This document shows, in pieces, positions 19,781 to 31,779 of a stretch of DNA of 64,000 nucleotides (position 1 is the first letter of the stretch; every line of letters begins with the position of its first letter). A model generated the notes under the pieces. The model was not told where the DNA came from and ran no database searches. It saw only the letters and a program-made list of their open reading frames with translations. A program made the translations under genes and the position numbers. Source of the DNA: Serripes groenlandicus (lineage: Eukaryota > Mollusca > Bivalvia > Cardiida > Cardiidae); assembly GCA_031761405.1 (NCBI GenBank), contig JASEVX010000011.1, forward strand, positions 42,444,076 to 42,508,075, given 5' to 3'.

Positions 19781-20439
19781 TCGACGAAATGTGAAGATCA
19801 ATATCAGACTGGATTGATCTCGACAAAAATGTCATCGGATTGGTGCGACGCGCGTATTCACAGATCTAGATCTTTAAATAGCGATCCGCTCGCTCCCACA
19901 TAGTATATGGAAACGTTGCTTCCTGTATTATTTTTTTCAGTCATAAAAATACTTAAATTATACATTATCTGTTGTGAAAATCGAATCACCGCAGATACTT
20001 GAATACATCATTCGAACCATCGCAATCAAAAATGGATAGACGCTGTCTCTTTGTTTGATCAAGTCTAGCTTTATACACTTTCCAACGAATATTCACGAAG
20101 ATACCTTTTTTCAAGTTAAGCGGTCTAAAAGTTTAAAGAGATCACACACCCGTTCGGTCTTCCATTAAACAGTTCAGGTTGTTCATCTTAATATGACCGG
20201 CGCTCTGCGAAAACGAACCTTAAGGCATACAAACACTTTCTGAAATCTCTGCAGCAGAGAACTTTTGTAATCAGTGTGGTGAAAGAAGAAACTGCTTATA
20301 TGGAGCAATTCTCGTTTTACCAAAATATTTTCAAATTCATTCAAAGTTTTAACTTTCATTTAAAAAAGTTTAACCATGTATGTTTAGCTCTGCTCAATGT
20401 GAGTTATTGTGATCGCCTTTTGACCGGCGTCCGTCTTCA
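19781..20439. other. Intergenic, one weak MITE fragment
   Basis: A diverged P1-type core (TCTGCAGCAGAGAACTTTTG) lies at about 20245-20265. Nothing else was recognised. Confidence 0.4.
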
Positions 20440-21640
20440 CCATTTGCTTGTTAACACTCTAGAGGTAACATTTTGCATCCAATCATCATGAAAGTTCCTC
20501 AGAACATACATCTCCATCAAATCTAGGCCAAATTCGAAACTGGGTCATGATGGGTCACAAACTAGGTCACTAGATCAAATTAAATGAAAATATTGTTAAC
20601 ACTCTGGAAGCCGCATGTTGAAACTTTGTCATAATGTTTGTCTTAGTGATATCTAGGCAAAGTTAGAATATAGGTCACGTTGGGTCAAAATCAAGGTCAC
20701 AGGTCAAATTGAAGGGAAATCTTGTTAACACTGTAGAAGCCGCTTTTTTGCTACAGCAGGTTAAGATATCTAGGCCAAGTTCAAATATGGGTCATATTGG
20801 GTTAAAAAATAGGTCACTGAGCCAAGTTGAAGAAAAATCTTGTTAACACTCTGGAGGCTGAAATTTTGGCTTCAGCAGCTTGAAATATTTTCAAAATCTT
20901 TGTCTGAATCATATCAAGGTCTGAAACTTGGTCACTAGGCCAAACTAAAGGAAAATCGTGTTAACACTGGATGGTGCATTTTTAATTTGAGCATGTTGAA
21001 AGTTTATCAGAATGGTTGTCTTGATGATATGTAGCTCAAGGTGCGAACATGGGTAATGTCTTGTCAAGAAGTAGGTCACTAGGTCAAATTGAAGGACAGT
21101 CTTGTTAACATTCTAGTGGCCGCGAATTTTGCTTCAGCAGCTTGAAATTTCAGAATGTTTGTCTTAATAATATCTAGGTCAAGTCCTAATATGGGTCATA
21201 TTAGGTCAAAAAATAGGTCACTAGGCCAAATTGAAGGGAAATCTTGTTAACACTGAAGAAGCCGTATTTTTTGTTTCAGCAGCTTTAACTTTGGTCAGAA
21301 TGTTTTTCTGAATAGTATCTAGGTCAACTTCGAATATGGGTAATTTTGGGTCAGAAACTAGGTCACTAGGCCAAATTGAAGGGAAATCTTGTTAAAACTC
21401 TGGATGCTGCATTTTTAATTTGAGCATGTTGAAACTTTATCAGTATATTTGTCTTCATGATATCTAGGCTAAGTTCGAATATGGGTCAGGTCAGGTAAAA
21501 AACTAGGCTACTAGGCCAAATTATAGAACAATAATGTTAACACTATAGAGATCGCATTTTCAACATGAGCAGCTTGAACGTTTTTCAGAAAGTTTGTATT
21601 GATGATATTTCCATTGGCGGTGAAAGAGTTAAGTCTTAAA
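20440..21640 (+). repeat. Tandem-like array of an interspersed repeat (115-150 bp units)
   Basis: Units run TTGTTAACACTCTGGAAGCC, GCATTTTTAATTTGAGCATG, TTGAAACTTTGTCAGAATG, TTTGTCTTGATGATATCTAG, GCCAAGTTCGAATATGGGTC, AGGTCACTAGGCCAAATTG. TTGTTAACAC recurs at about 20593, 20713, 20833, 20948, 21100, 21243, 21391 and 21533. The period is irregular and copies differ by 15-25%, so it is an old array. Confidence 0.8.
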
Positions 21641-23068
21641 GGTTTATTCCCGATTGTCCCACATTTTGATTTTTGGGATACAAATCGATGTAAGACAATC
21701 GGGAAAAAATACAGGTAAGATGTTGGCTAATCCCTGCCAGGGGCGAATATATCACTACAGTTCAGTTCGTTTGAAAGTCCACTATCAAGGTATGTTTCGT
21801 TTTCTTTATGAAATAATGAATTCTCTCTACTTTTCGTTGTGTTTATCATCCGAAATAACTAACAAAAGTAAGGAATATTTGTTTCAGGAATAATATTCCA
21901 TTTTTCTGTTTGGTCCTATTTTCTATAACATAGGAATAAAGACAATTTCAAACTTATTTAGAAAATAATATTCAAATTTGGTATTTGGACGTTTTATATC
22001 AAGTTGTCAATTGTATATTATACATGGTTTATATTCAAATAAAAATACCCTATTTAGTTGAACTTATATTTTTCGGACATGTAAATACATTTTTGAATTA
22101 ACCTTATTTATACTATTTTTGGTGCGTTCGAAAGAAATTTGAACACACACTATAGACCAAGATGACATAGCAAGCTGATCTCGGGTTTCGAAGTTATTTA
22201 ATATTATTCACAGCAATATAACATGTATGTAAAATTCCTTTATATATACAAAATGCACAGTAAGATTAAGAGCATGCTCTAGTCTCGCAGAATTAACATG
22301 TTTTACAATGTTTGCGACTCCGTTTATAACCCTTTACAAACATTTACAAGTGGAGAAAATATGAAGTTCTGGCCCCATACTCAATTACACTAATCGACGC
22401 TTCATACAGGGATTCTAGTCGTGTGTCGAAGTTCCTATATTTCCTTTTCTTGGCCGGTCGTGTACCTCCGATGGCATATTGAACTACCTTGATGCAGGAT
22501 AGGGCTTCAACTTCCGGGATGGTTCTTAGGTTGGAAACATATCTGCGTGTCACCCTCAACCCAGTACTTGGTTACATAGTCTGTGATAGTTGCAACGGCT
22601 GCTGGAAGGTCTAAAATAGCAATGTCGTTGAGTGCTGCGAACCACATATCTTAAACTGTGTTTGGGCCAATAAGAACCGGACTCGTTCCGCCGCGCTTAT
22701 AAACTTTCCCTTAAAGTTTCAATTTAATAAATGCACAAACCTTTTATTCATTTTTGAAAAATAAAAGCAATTAGTGGTTTGTTTTGTCTGAAAAACGTAC
22801 ATAAATTATAATCGTGTTTTTTTTTGTCGGAAAAACATAGAATAAATAAATAAAGTCAAATATTTAAATCACTTTAATAGAATTAAAGTGTTTTGCAATC
22901 AGTAAAGAATCCATGTGCAATTTAATTGAACAAGGGAAAGGCAAATAATGTAAACTTGGAATAGGCAGAATAACCGGACTGTATTCTCACCTTTCCCTTA
23001 CCCATATTCAGCCCTCCGCATTAAGGGTCAATAGCATTTTCAAAATGTGGGACAATCGGGAAGACACC
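21641..23068 (-). mobile_element. MULE-like DNA transposon with TIRs and an 8-bp target duplication
   Basis: The left end (21641-21669) reads GGTTTATTCCCGATTGTCCC followed by ACATTTTGA. The right end (23040-23068) is its inverted copy with two mismatches. GTCTTAAA directly abuts both ends, at 21633-21640 and 23069-23076. Inside, on the minus strand, lies a decayed MULE-type transposase C-terminus (22344-22665). The total length is 1,428 bp, so most of the transposase is missing and the copy is non-autonomous. TIRs, an 8-bp duplication and the transposase remnant all agree on a Mutator-like identity. Confidence 0.82.
22344..22665 (-). pseudogene. MULE transposase C-terminal remnant inside the TIR element
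   Basis: The minus strand reads DMWFAALNDIAILDLPAAV, then TDYVTKYWVEGD, in one frame (22657 to about 22540). It then switches frame to IKVVQYAIGGTRPAKKRKYR and NFDTRLESLYE. The segments match in order the remnant at 1524-2036, but the HPN-containing middle part is deleted and a TAA stands before DMW. The intact source gene must exist elsewhere, because neither copy is functional. Confidence 0.6.
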
Positions 23069-23289
23069 GTCTTAAATAGCCCATTCTCAGGTGAGCGATC
23101 CTGGGCCTCATGGCCCTCTTGTTACCAAATGTTTACAAACTCGTCTGCTGTAGATTGGTCAAATGCGAGTTAAATGTATACATGTATGTGTATAACCTAA
23201 ACAATATGAGATGTATTATATTTGTTGTGTGATCGGGATAGCCATGACTGATCATCATTCACTTATATTAAATAGTTCCTTACTTGTTT

Positions 23290-24010
23290 GTATTTGTTTC
23301 AATTATGTTTATGATGATATTTAGGCCAAGTTCGAATATGGGTCATGTTGAGTCAAATACTAAGTCACTAGGCCAAATTGAAGAACAATATTGTTTACAC
23401 TCAAGAAGCCGCATTTTTAAATTGAGCTTAATAACAATTTGTCAGAATGGTTCTGTTGTTGATATCTAGCTCATTTGTAAATATAGGTCATGTCAGGTCA
23501 AGAACAAGTCATCAGACCAATTTAAAGGAAACAAATGTTACACTTTGGAAGTCGCTTCTTTACTCGAACATGTTGGAACTTTATCAAAATATAGGTCTTG
23601 ATGATAGCTAAGTTCGAATATGGTTCAAGTCCGGTAGAATACAAGGTCACTTGGCAAAATGTGTGATCAATCTTGTTAACACTCTAAAGACCCCAATATT
23701 TAAGTTGAGCAGTTTGAAACTTTGTCAGAATGTTTGTCTTGATGATATATTTGCCAAGTTTGTTTATGGGTCATGCCGGATGAAATACTAGAAGCTTGGC
23801 CAAATTGAAGAAAATTCTTCTGGAAGCCATATATTTAACTTGAGCACGTTTAGACAATGCAAGTATTTATGACATCGATGCCAAGTTCGATTATGAGTCA
23901 TGTCAGGTCAATCATTAGGTATTTAGTTAAAATGTAAGAGACCAAATCTTTGACTTGTGCATGTTGAAACTTTGTCAGAATATTTCTCTTGATGATTGAT
24001 CCAGTGCATG
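23290..24010 (+). repeat. Continuation of the interspersed-repeat array
   Basis: The same units as 20440-21640 (GCCAAGTTCGAATATGGGTC, CACTAGGCCAAATTGAAG) recur about five times with high divergence. Between the MULE element and this array, 23077-23115 carries CTCAGGTGAGCGATCCTGGG and GGCCTCATGGCCCTCTTGTT, which looks like the end of a common molluscan repeat. About 23130-23160 is a P1 fragment. Confidence 0.75.
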
Positions 24011-25324
24011 CGAAAAGGTACAAGTTGGCATTTCTTAATGATGCAAGTTCAGATCATCGTGTCCACCTGCTCCATCTTATTATAATATAGACACATTGAC
24101 ATACTCATTAACAACCTCGTGCAAGTAATATGTGAACAGTGTAGATATTGATCAGACTGTCTTGATATAGTTATACTGTTCCCAAATGCAAAGTTGTACT
24201 GTTTCAAATACAAAGAAAGCCCATGATCGAATAAGCCATGTCATGTGAAAACCGAGGTTTTGAAATTGATACCGATAACGTTCAGATTACATATTTAAAC
24301 TGTCGTGTCTTTTTTCTTCATAACTGGTGTGTAGAGGACACATATTACATATTCATACAGAATGGCTACTTTTATTCCACGAGACTACTTTATATAACTT
24401 AGTACTATGACAAGCATATAATAACTAACAGTGTAGAACAAGTATTATTCATGCCATGTAGACGGGGCCTGCATATGCATTAGTCAGAAGGTGTGTGGCT
24501 TATAGGCATCATATTAAAGGCTGATAGACAACAATAACCATTGGATTCTTAGATGCTATATAAAAGGAACGGAAAAGATCCTGATCTTTGGTTTTTGTCT
24601 GTTCACGATTCTGCTGAATCATGGCTCGATTATTCGGGGGAAGGCTTTAAGAAATGTCTGACCGAACCTAGGATAGGGTTCATATGAAAACCAACCATAG
24701 GGTGTTTGGGACAAGCGCAATCTGAGCTGGCTCTGTATGTATCCAAATAAATGAATGAATAAATGTATGGGGTTTATTCTATTAATTCCGAAATCAAATT
24801 CTCGGAATGCGGTCAAGCAATGAATTTGACGTCTCAGCATCAAAAGACTTCCGAAAGCATGATTGGATTAAAATTAACATGTCTCTGCTTTTCCACAATT
24901 TTTTCATTTATTTTCTGAATTCGCTAACTAATTATTTTAATAAGTTACGTTTCTTTTTAATTCATCCATTTTATTGTTAAACAGACCGATGCGAGATCAC
25001 AGAGATATATAACACGTTGAACGGGTGTCCTTCCCATTCCAATGACTATACATCGATAGGATAGATGCAATCGATGGAAAAAATCCCTTTCTACAACTTT
25101 AACTTACTTTGTAATAGAACTTGGACGGTGAGCAACTGCTAATACGTATGCTTCACTGTACTCAGATGAAATAAGACCACAAATCGATACGTGACTAAAA
25201 TATTATCATGAACCTAAATAATGTTCTTTGTTATGTGTTAGTGTTTTTGTTAAAATACACATGCTGGTAAAAGCCACGTACATGTTTTTAAATAAAGATT
25301 CGATGTACTTCACACAAAGTTAAG
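24011..25324. other. Intergenic; isolated TATA box candidate at 24554-24563
   Basis: CTATATAAAAGG at about 24554 is a strong TATA match. It is followed by a short hairpin (AAAGATCCTGATCTTT), an ATG at 24621 with only nine codons, and AATAAA near 24747. This could be a small transcription unit, but no coding potential supports it. Confidence 0.25.
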
Positions 25325-26510
25325 CACATCGGTAGTGGAATGCATGTGTGTTTTAAACAGCGATTGTGGAATGCATGTGTGTTTAGAACAGCTGTAGTGG
25401 AATGCATGTGTGTTAAGAACAGCGGTAAAAGAATACATGTGTGTTTAGAACAGGAAGTGGAATGCATGTGTGTTTGGAACCGGTAGTGGATTACATGTGT
25501 GTTTAGAACAGTGGGAGTGGATTACATGTGTGTTTAGAACAGCGGTAGTGGAATGCATGCGTATTTAGAACAGCGGTAGTGGAATGCATGTGTGTTTAGA
25601 ACATTGGTAGTGGAATGCATGTGTGTTTAGGACAGCGGTAGAGGAATGCATATGTGTTTAGAATAGCAGTAGTGGAATGCATGTGTGTTTAGAATGGTAT
25701 CAGTAGTGAGTTGCGTGTGTGTCTAGAGCCGGTAGTGGGTTGCATTCGTGTATAGAACCAGTAGTGGGTTGTATGTGTGTTTAGAACTAGTAGTGGGTTG
25801 CATGTGTGTTTAGAACCAGTAGTGGATTGCATGTGTGTTTAGAACCAGTAGTGGGTTGCATGTGTGTTTAGAACCAGAAGTCGATTGCATGTGTGTTTAG
25901 AACCAGTAGTGGATTGCATGTGTGTTTAGAACCAGTAGTGGGTTGCATTCGTGTATAGAACCAGTAGTGGATTGCATATGTGTTTAGAACCAGTAGTGGA
26001 TTGCATGTGTGTTTAGAACCAGTAGTGGGTTGCATGTGTGTTTAGAACCAGTAGTGGATTGCATGTGTGTTTAGAACCAGTAGTGGATTGCATGTGTGTT
26101 TAGAACCAGTAGTGGGTTGCATTCGTGTATAGAACCAGTAGTGGATTGCATGTGTGTTTAGAACCAGTAATGGGTTGCATGTGTGTCTGGAGCCGGTAGT
26201 GGGTTGCATGTGTGTCTGGAGCCGGTAGTGTGTATATAACCAGTAGTGGGTTGCATGTGTGTCTGGAGCCGGTAGTGTGTATATAACCAGTAGTGGGTTG
26301 CATGTGTGTCTGGAGCCGGTAGTGTGTATATAACCAGTAGTGGGTTGCATGCGTGTATATAACCAGTAGTGGGTTGCATGTGTGTTTAGTACCAGTAGTG
26401 GATTGCATGTGTGTTTAGAAACAGTAGTGGGTTGCATGTGTTTTTAGAACCGGAAGTGGGTTGCATGTGTGTTTAGAACTAGTATTGGGTTGCATGTGTG
26501 TCAGCAGCAC
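25325..26510 (+). repeat. 29-bp minisatellite, about 40 copies
   Basis: The unit is AGTGGATTGCATGTGTGTTT followed by AGAACCAGT, 29 bp in the regular middle part and 29-32 bp at the left edge. From about 26170 a variant with GTCTGGAGCCGGTAGTGTG TATATAACC makes longer units. The long minus frames here (26042-26437 and others) arise because 29 is not a multiple of three, so all frames stay open. They are not genes. Confidence 0.95.
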
Positions 26511-26644
26511 TGAAATCACTGCCCGGTTTATGTTGTCTTTAAACATTATTCGTATAAGCGGAAAACATTAATTTAAACGTAGGCTTATTTCAGAAGTTCT
26601 CGGGCTTATATTAGAAGTGTTCGAGATAGCAAATCGAAACATTC

Positions 26645-27475
26645 CATACAAAGTTGTAGTTGTAAACCCTGACGACATCGCTTGGATGAACAGTGGGATT
26701 AAACATAAAATCAGAAAAAGAAAACGCGCATACAAAAACAGCAAAGATAACTACGTATGACCATGATTGGTATTCTGATCTACGTGAAGCTAAAGCAAAT
26801 TATTTATTAACCTTGCAAGCAAATTAAAAGAAAAGCAAAATAGCCTTAATCAAAATGATTGGTGGAAAACACTCAAAACTTTTATATCAAAAACCAATAA
26901 AATAAAGTGTTCCACCACTTTATTATGAGGAATCAACAAAAAATTTCAAAATAATGATATGGAAAATTCTAATGTATTAAACGACTATTTCAGAACACAA
27001 AACCGTTTAAATGATCTCGGCAAGAATGTTCCACAATTACTTTTTCCTGACCTAGTAAGCGACTCTATAGTTTTAACAACCGCAGAAGTAGTTGATATTC
27101 TCAAAAATGTGCCAATTGGGAAAGCATCTGGTCCTGATGGTAAAAGTAATACAATGTTGTGTGAGGCCTCTATCGAACTTTCTGGGCCATTATGTAAACT
27201 TTTCAATAAGTTTCTATCTTGTAAAATAGTGCCAGACTGTTGCAAGGAGGCGCACATAACCGCTGTTTTTAAAAGTGATGATAATACTAAACCTAACAAT
27301 TATAGACCTATCTAACTTCTCAATACCAATGTAAAGGTGTTTGAACGGTTTAAATATATTTTTAACCATATTCAATTTGTCTCACTAGCGCACAGGCAGG
27401 TATTCAACAGTTAACCAACTGACCTTCGTGTATGATACTGTTTGTAAAGCCTTTGACGATGGATTGGAAGTCTGA
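26645..27475 (+). pseudogene. Non-LTR retrotransposon (Jockey/CR1-type) reverse transcriptase fragment
   Basis: About 26660-26960 encodes, with stops, the linker typical of these elements (WMNSGIKHKIRKRKRAYKNS, WWKTLKTFISK). From 26959 an open frame gives the RT N-terminal motifs IGKASGPDGKS, AHITAVFKSDD and NNYRPI, followed by a stop. FERFKYIF and, in another frame, VYDTVCKAFDDGLEV continue the RT to about 27475. The catalytic YxDD region, the endonuclease and the 3' end are absent. It is a truncated, inactive copy on the plus strand. The stretch 26511-26640 holds nothing recognisable. Confidence 0.8.
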
Positions 27476-27479
27476 ACTG

Positions 27480-27595
27480 ATAAGCAATGGCACCTAAATT
27501 TGTATTTTTTACAAAGGGGTCAAAATTGCCGCTAAACCAGGGTTTTCAAAATAGGTTTTTAGTTACAACTGTTTCACGGCAAGCCCTCAATATTA
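27480..27595 (+). mobile_element. Right half of a CTTGGCGTGAAAC-family MITE (family H)
   Basis: GGCACCTAAATTTGTATTTT, ACAAAGGGGTCAAAATTGCC, GGTTTTCAAAATAGG and TTTTTAGTTACAACTGTTTC ACGGCAAGCCCTC match the right half of 41938-42185. The left half is missing. The segment starts immediately after the retrotransposon fragment. Confidence 0.72.
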
Positions 27596-27954
27596 GGAAA
27601 CATTGTGACAAAAAGAGAAATTGCTCAGACCTCTTTAAATTTGTGTTGTAAGGGAATTACTTTATTTTCTTGACGTCGGTGTTAACAACTGGTGATTTTT
27701 TATCTAGAAATGGATACGGTCCATTGATTTAAAAAAACATTTTTTCCGAGATACATTCTTATACTTCCTTTAACATTACAAACAATTTGCAACACTCAAG
27801 ACTGAACCCGAAATGGTGTAAAGTAATGTATATCAGTTACTAGCTCAATCGGCTCTAACAACATGATTAATGCATTGTTTCAACGTGAACCGTTGAGCAA
27901 AATACAATCGGATAAGGGTTAGTTATGCTTGCCTTTACGTCAAAGACTCTAAAG

Positions 27955-28035
27955 TGGGGATGGGAACGAATATTCGAATATTCGAAAAACGGACGAATAT
28001 TCGAATACTGTTTTCGAATAAGATTATTCGTTTTC
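27955..28035. repeat. Clustered AATATTCG motifs
   Basis: GGGATGGGAACGAATATTCG begins a run of at least six ATTCGAA/AATATTCG motifs. Such a run is often seen at the ends of dispersed DNA elements in invertebrates. No second end was found. 27596-27954 and 28036-28570 hold nothing recognisable. Confidence 0.4.
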
Positions 28036-28570
28036 AGTGTACCATTTTTTTTTTATTATTACTATTTTCTAAAAAAAAAGACCAAACATTATTAGTAAAA
28101 TTCTAACATAGGTCGCGAGTTGGAGCTAATCATGATTAAGGGTGAAGTGATACAGAGTGTGTTTGTGTCGTTTGTTGTGTTTTTACGTTTGTCAAAACAT
28201 AAAAAACAATAATAAAATCAATAATTTTCACGCATACGTTTACCATAGATCTAATCGTGTTTAACCAGACATCTCCTTGACGAGTAGTTTGTTTGATATG
28301 TTTTAATAAAAAAACATGTATAAACGGTGACAGTCTGCAGTTCCGTAAAACCTTCCCAGCCTAACCAGTACATAGTCGAAGACAGCTGTTGCAACAATTG
28401 AATAAATCATATTTAACATCGCATTACGTCTCAAAAGTATGCAGCTTTCCTCTTTACCTCTTCAAAATTAATTCACATCAGCGAACAAACTGAATCGTCC
28501 GCCATTTTGTTTTCTTCCAACACGCGGTTATATTGATTAGACGAAATCGGTAAAAGAAAATAAACGAGAT

Positions 28571-31500
28571 ATCTTAAGTAACCTTATCCCCGACACAGAC
28601 AGATGACATGACTCTAAAGTAACCTTATCCCCGACACAGACGGATAAAATGACTCTAAAGTAACCTTATCACTGACACAGACAGAGTAAATGACTCTAAA
28701 GTAACCTTATCCCTGACACAGACAGAGTAAATGACTCTAAAGTAACCTTATCTCCGAAACAGACAGAGTAAATGACTCTATAGTAACCTTATTACTGACT
28801 CAGACAGAGTAAATGACTCTATAGTAACCTTATTACTGACTCAGACAGAGTAAATGACTCTATAGTAACCTTATTACTGACTCAGACAGAGTAAATGACT
28901 CTAAAGTAACCTTATCCCTGAAACAGACAGAGTAAATGACTCTAAAGTAACCTTATCACTGACACAGACGGAGTAAATGACTCTATAGTAACCTTATTAC
29001 TGACACAGACAGAGTAAATGACTCTAAAGTAACCTTATCCCTGAAACAGACGGATTAAATGACTCTAAAGTAACCTTATCACTGACACAGACAGAGTAAA
29101 AGACTCTATAGTAAACTTATTACTGACTCAGACAGAGTAAATGACTCTAAAGTAACCTTATCCCTGAAACAGACGGATAAAATGACTCTAAAGTAACCTT
29201 ATCCCTGAAACAGACAGAGTAAATTACTCTAAAGTAACCTTATCACTGACACAGACAGAGTAAATGACTCTATAGTAACCTTATTACTGACACAGACAGA
29301 GTAAATGACTCTAAAGTAACCTTATCCCTGAAACAGACGGATTAAATGACTCTAAAGTAACCTTATCACTGACACAGACAGAGTAAATGACTCTATAGTA
29401 AACTTATTACTGACTCAGACAGAGTAAATGACTCTAAAGTAACCTTATCCCTGAAACAGACGGATAAAATGACTCTAAAGTAACCTAATCACTGACACAG
29501 ACAGAGTAAATGACTCTATAGTAACCTTATTCCTGACACAGACAGAGTAAATGACTCTATAGCAACCTTATTACTGACTCAGACAGAGTAAATGAGTCTA
29601 AAGTAACCTTATCCCTGAAACAGACAGAGTAAATGACTCTATAGTAACCTTATTCCTGACACAGACAGATTAAATGACTCTAAAGTAGCCTTATCCCTGA
29701 AACAGACGGATAAAATGACTCTAAAGTAACCTGATCACTGACACAGACAGAATAAATGACTCTATAGTAACCTTATTCCTGACACAGACAGAGTAAATGA
29801 CTCTATAGTAACCTTATTACTGACTCAGACAGAGTAAATGACTCTATAGTAACCTTATTACTGACTCAGACAGAGTAAATTACTCTATAGTAACCTTATC
29901 TCCGAAACAGACAGAGTAAATGACTCTAAAGTAACCTTATCCCAGACACAGACAGAGTAAATGACTCTATAGTAACCTTATCCCTGACAGACAGAGTAAA
30001 TGACTCTATAGTAACCTTATTACTTTCTCAGACAGAGTAAATGACTCTAAAGTAACCTTATCCCTAACACAGACAGAGTAAATGACTCTATAGTAACCTT
30101 ATTACTGACTCAGACAGAGTAAATGACTCTATAGTAACCTTATTACTTTCTCAGACAGAGTAAATGACTCTAAAGTAACCTTATCCCTGACACAGACAGA
30201 GTAAATGACTCTATAGTAACCTTATCCCTGACACAGACAGAGTAAATGACTCTATAGTAACCTTATTACTGACTCAGACAGAGTAAATGACTCTAAAGTA
30301 ACCTTATCTCCGAAACAGACAGAGTAAATGACTCTAAAGTAACCTTATCCCTGACACAGACAGAGTAAATGACTCTATAGTAACCTTATTACTGACTCAG
30401 ACAGAGTAAATGACTCTATAGTAACCTTATTACTGACTCAGACAGAGTAAATGACTCTAAAGTAACTTTATCACTGACACAGACAGAGTAAATGACTCTA
30501 TAGTAACCTTATTCCTGACACACCCAGAGTAAATGACTCTATAGTAACCTTATTACTGACTCAGACAGAGTAAATTACTCTATAGTAACCTTATTACTGA
30601 CTCAGACAGAGTAAATGACTCTAAAGTAACCTTATCCCAGACACAGACAGAGTAAATGACTCTAAAGTAACCTTATCTCCGAAACAGACAGATGACATGA
30701 CTCTAAAGTAACCTTATCCCTGAAACAGACGGATTAAATGACTCTAAAGTAACCTTATCCCTGAAACAGACGGATTAAATGACTATAAAGTAACCTTATC
30801 ACTGACACAGATAGAGTAAATGACTCTATAGTAACCTTATCCCTGATAGAGAGAGTAAATGACTCTTTAGTAATCTTATCCCTGACACAGACAGAGTAAA
30901 TGACTCTAACGAAACCTAATTCCTGACAGAGACAGAGTAAACGACTCTAAAGTAACCTTATCCCTGACACAGACAGAGTTAATGACTCTATAGTAACGTT
31001 ATCCCCGACACAGACAGATGACATGACTCTAACGTAACCTAGTTCCTGACAGAGACAGAGTAAATGACTCTAAAGTAACCTTATCCCCGATATAGACAGA
31101 TGACATGACTCTAAAGTAACCTTAACCCTGAAACAGACAGAGTAAATGACTCTAAAGTAACCTTATCCCCGACACAGACAGAGTAAATGACTCTAAGGTA
31201 ACCTTATCCCTGACACAGACAGAGTAAATGACTCTAAAGTAACCTTATCCATGACACAGACAGAGTAAATGACTCTAAAGTAACCTTATCCCCGACACAG
31301 ACAGAGTAAATGACTCTTAGTAACCTTATCCCTGACACAGACAGAGTAAATGACTCTAAAGTAACCTTATCACTGACAGAGACAGAGTAAATGAATCAAA
31401 TGTAACCTTATCACTGACACAGACAGAGTAAATGACTCTAAAGTAACCTTATCCCCGACACAGACAGAGTACATGACTCTATAGTAACCTTATCCCTGAC

Positions 31501-31643
31501 AGAGAGAGTAAATGACTCTAAAGTAACCTTATCCCTGACACATACAGATGACATGATACTAAAGTAACCTTATCCCTGAAACAGACGGATTAAATGACTC
31601 TAAAGTAACCTTTTCACTGACACAGAGAGAGTAAATCACTCTA
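28571..31643 (+). repeat. 41-bp satellite array, about 75 copies, with higher-order structure
   Basis: The unit is TGACTCTAAAGTAACCTTAT followed by CCCTGACACAGACAGAGTAAA, 41 bp. Variants (CTATAG or CTAAAG; TTACTGACTC, TCACTGACAC or TCCCTGAAAC; GACAGAG or GACGGAT) follow each other in a non-random order. An identical variant block starts at 29041 and at 29328, 287 bp apart (7 units). No coding sequence is present. Confidence 0.96.
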
Positions 31644-31779
31644 ATACGGCGAAATTACCGTCAGACTGGGTGTAGTTACGGTTAGCCCCGGATAAATTCC
31701 CGGTGTGTATAGAGTATCGTGTACAATTAGGTTCCCAATCAATGTAATTTGAGATCAAGACGATATGATCCAGACAAGC

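Noticed and set aside
26042..26437. 131-codon minus frame with HTCNPLLV repeats
   Set aside because: It arises from the 29-bp minisatellite, which cycles through all three frames without stops.
28571..31643. CRISPR-like regular array
   Set aside because: Units are directly adjacent 41-bp tandem copies without unique spacers, and the DNA is eukaryotic.
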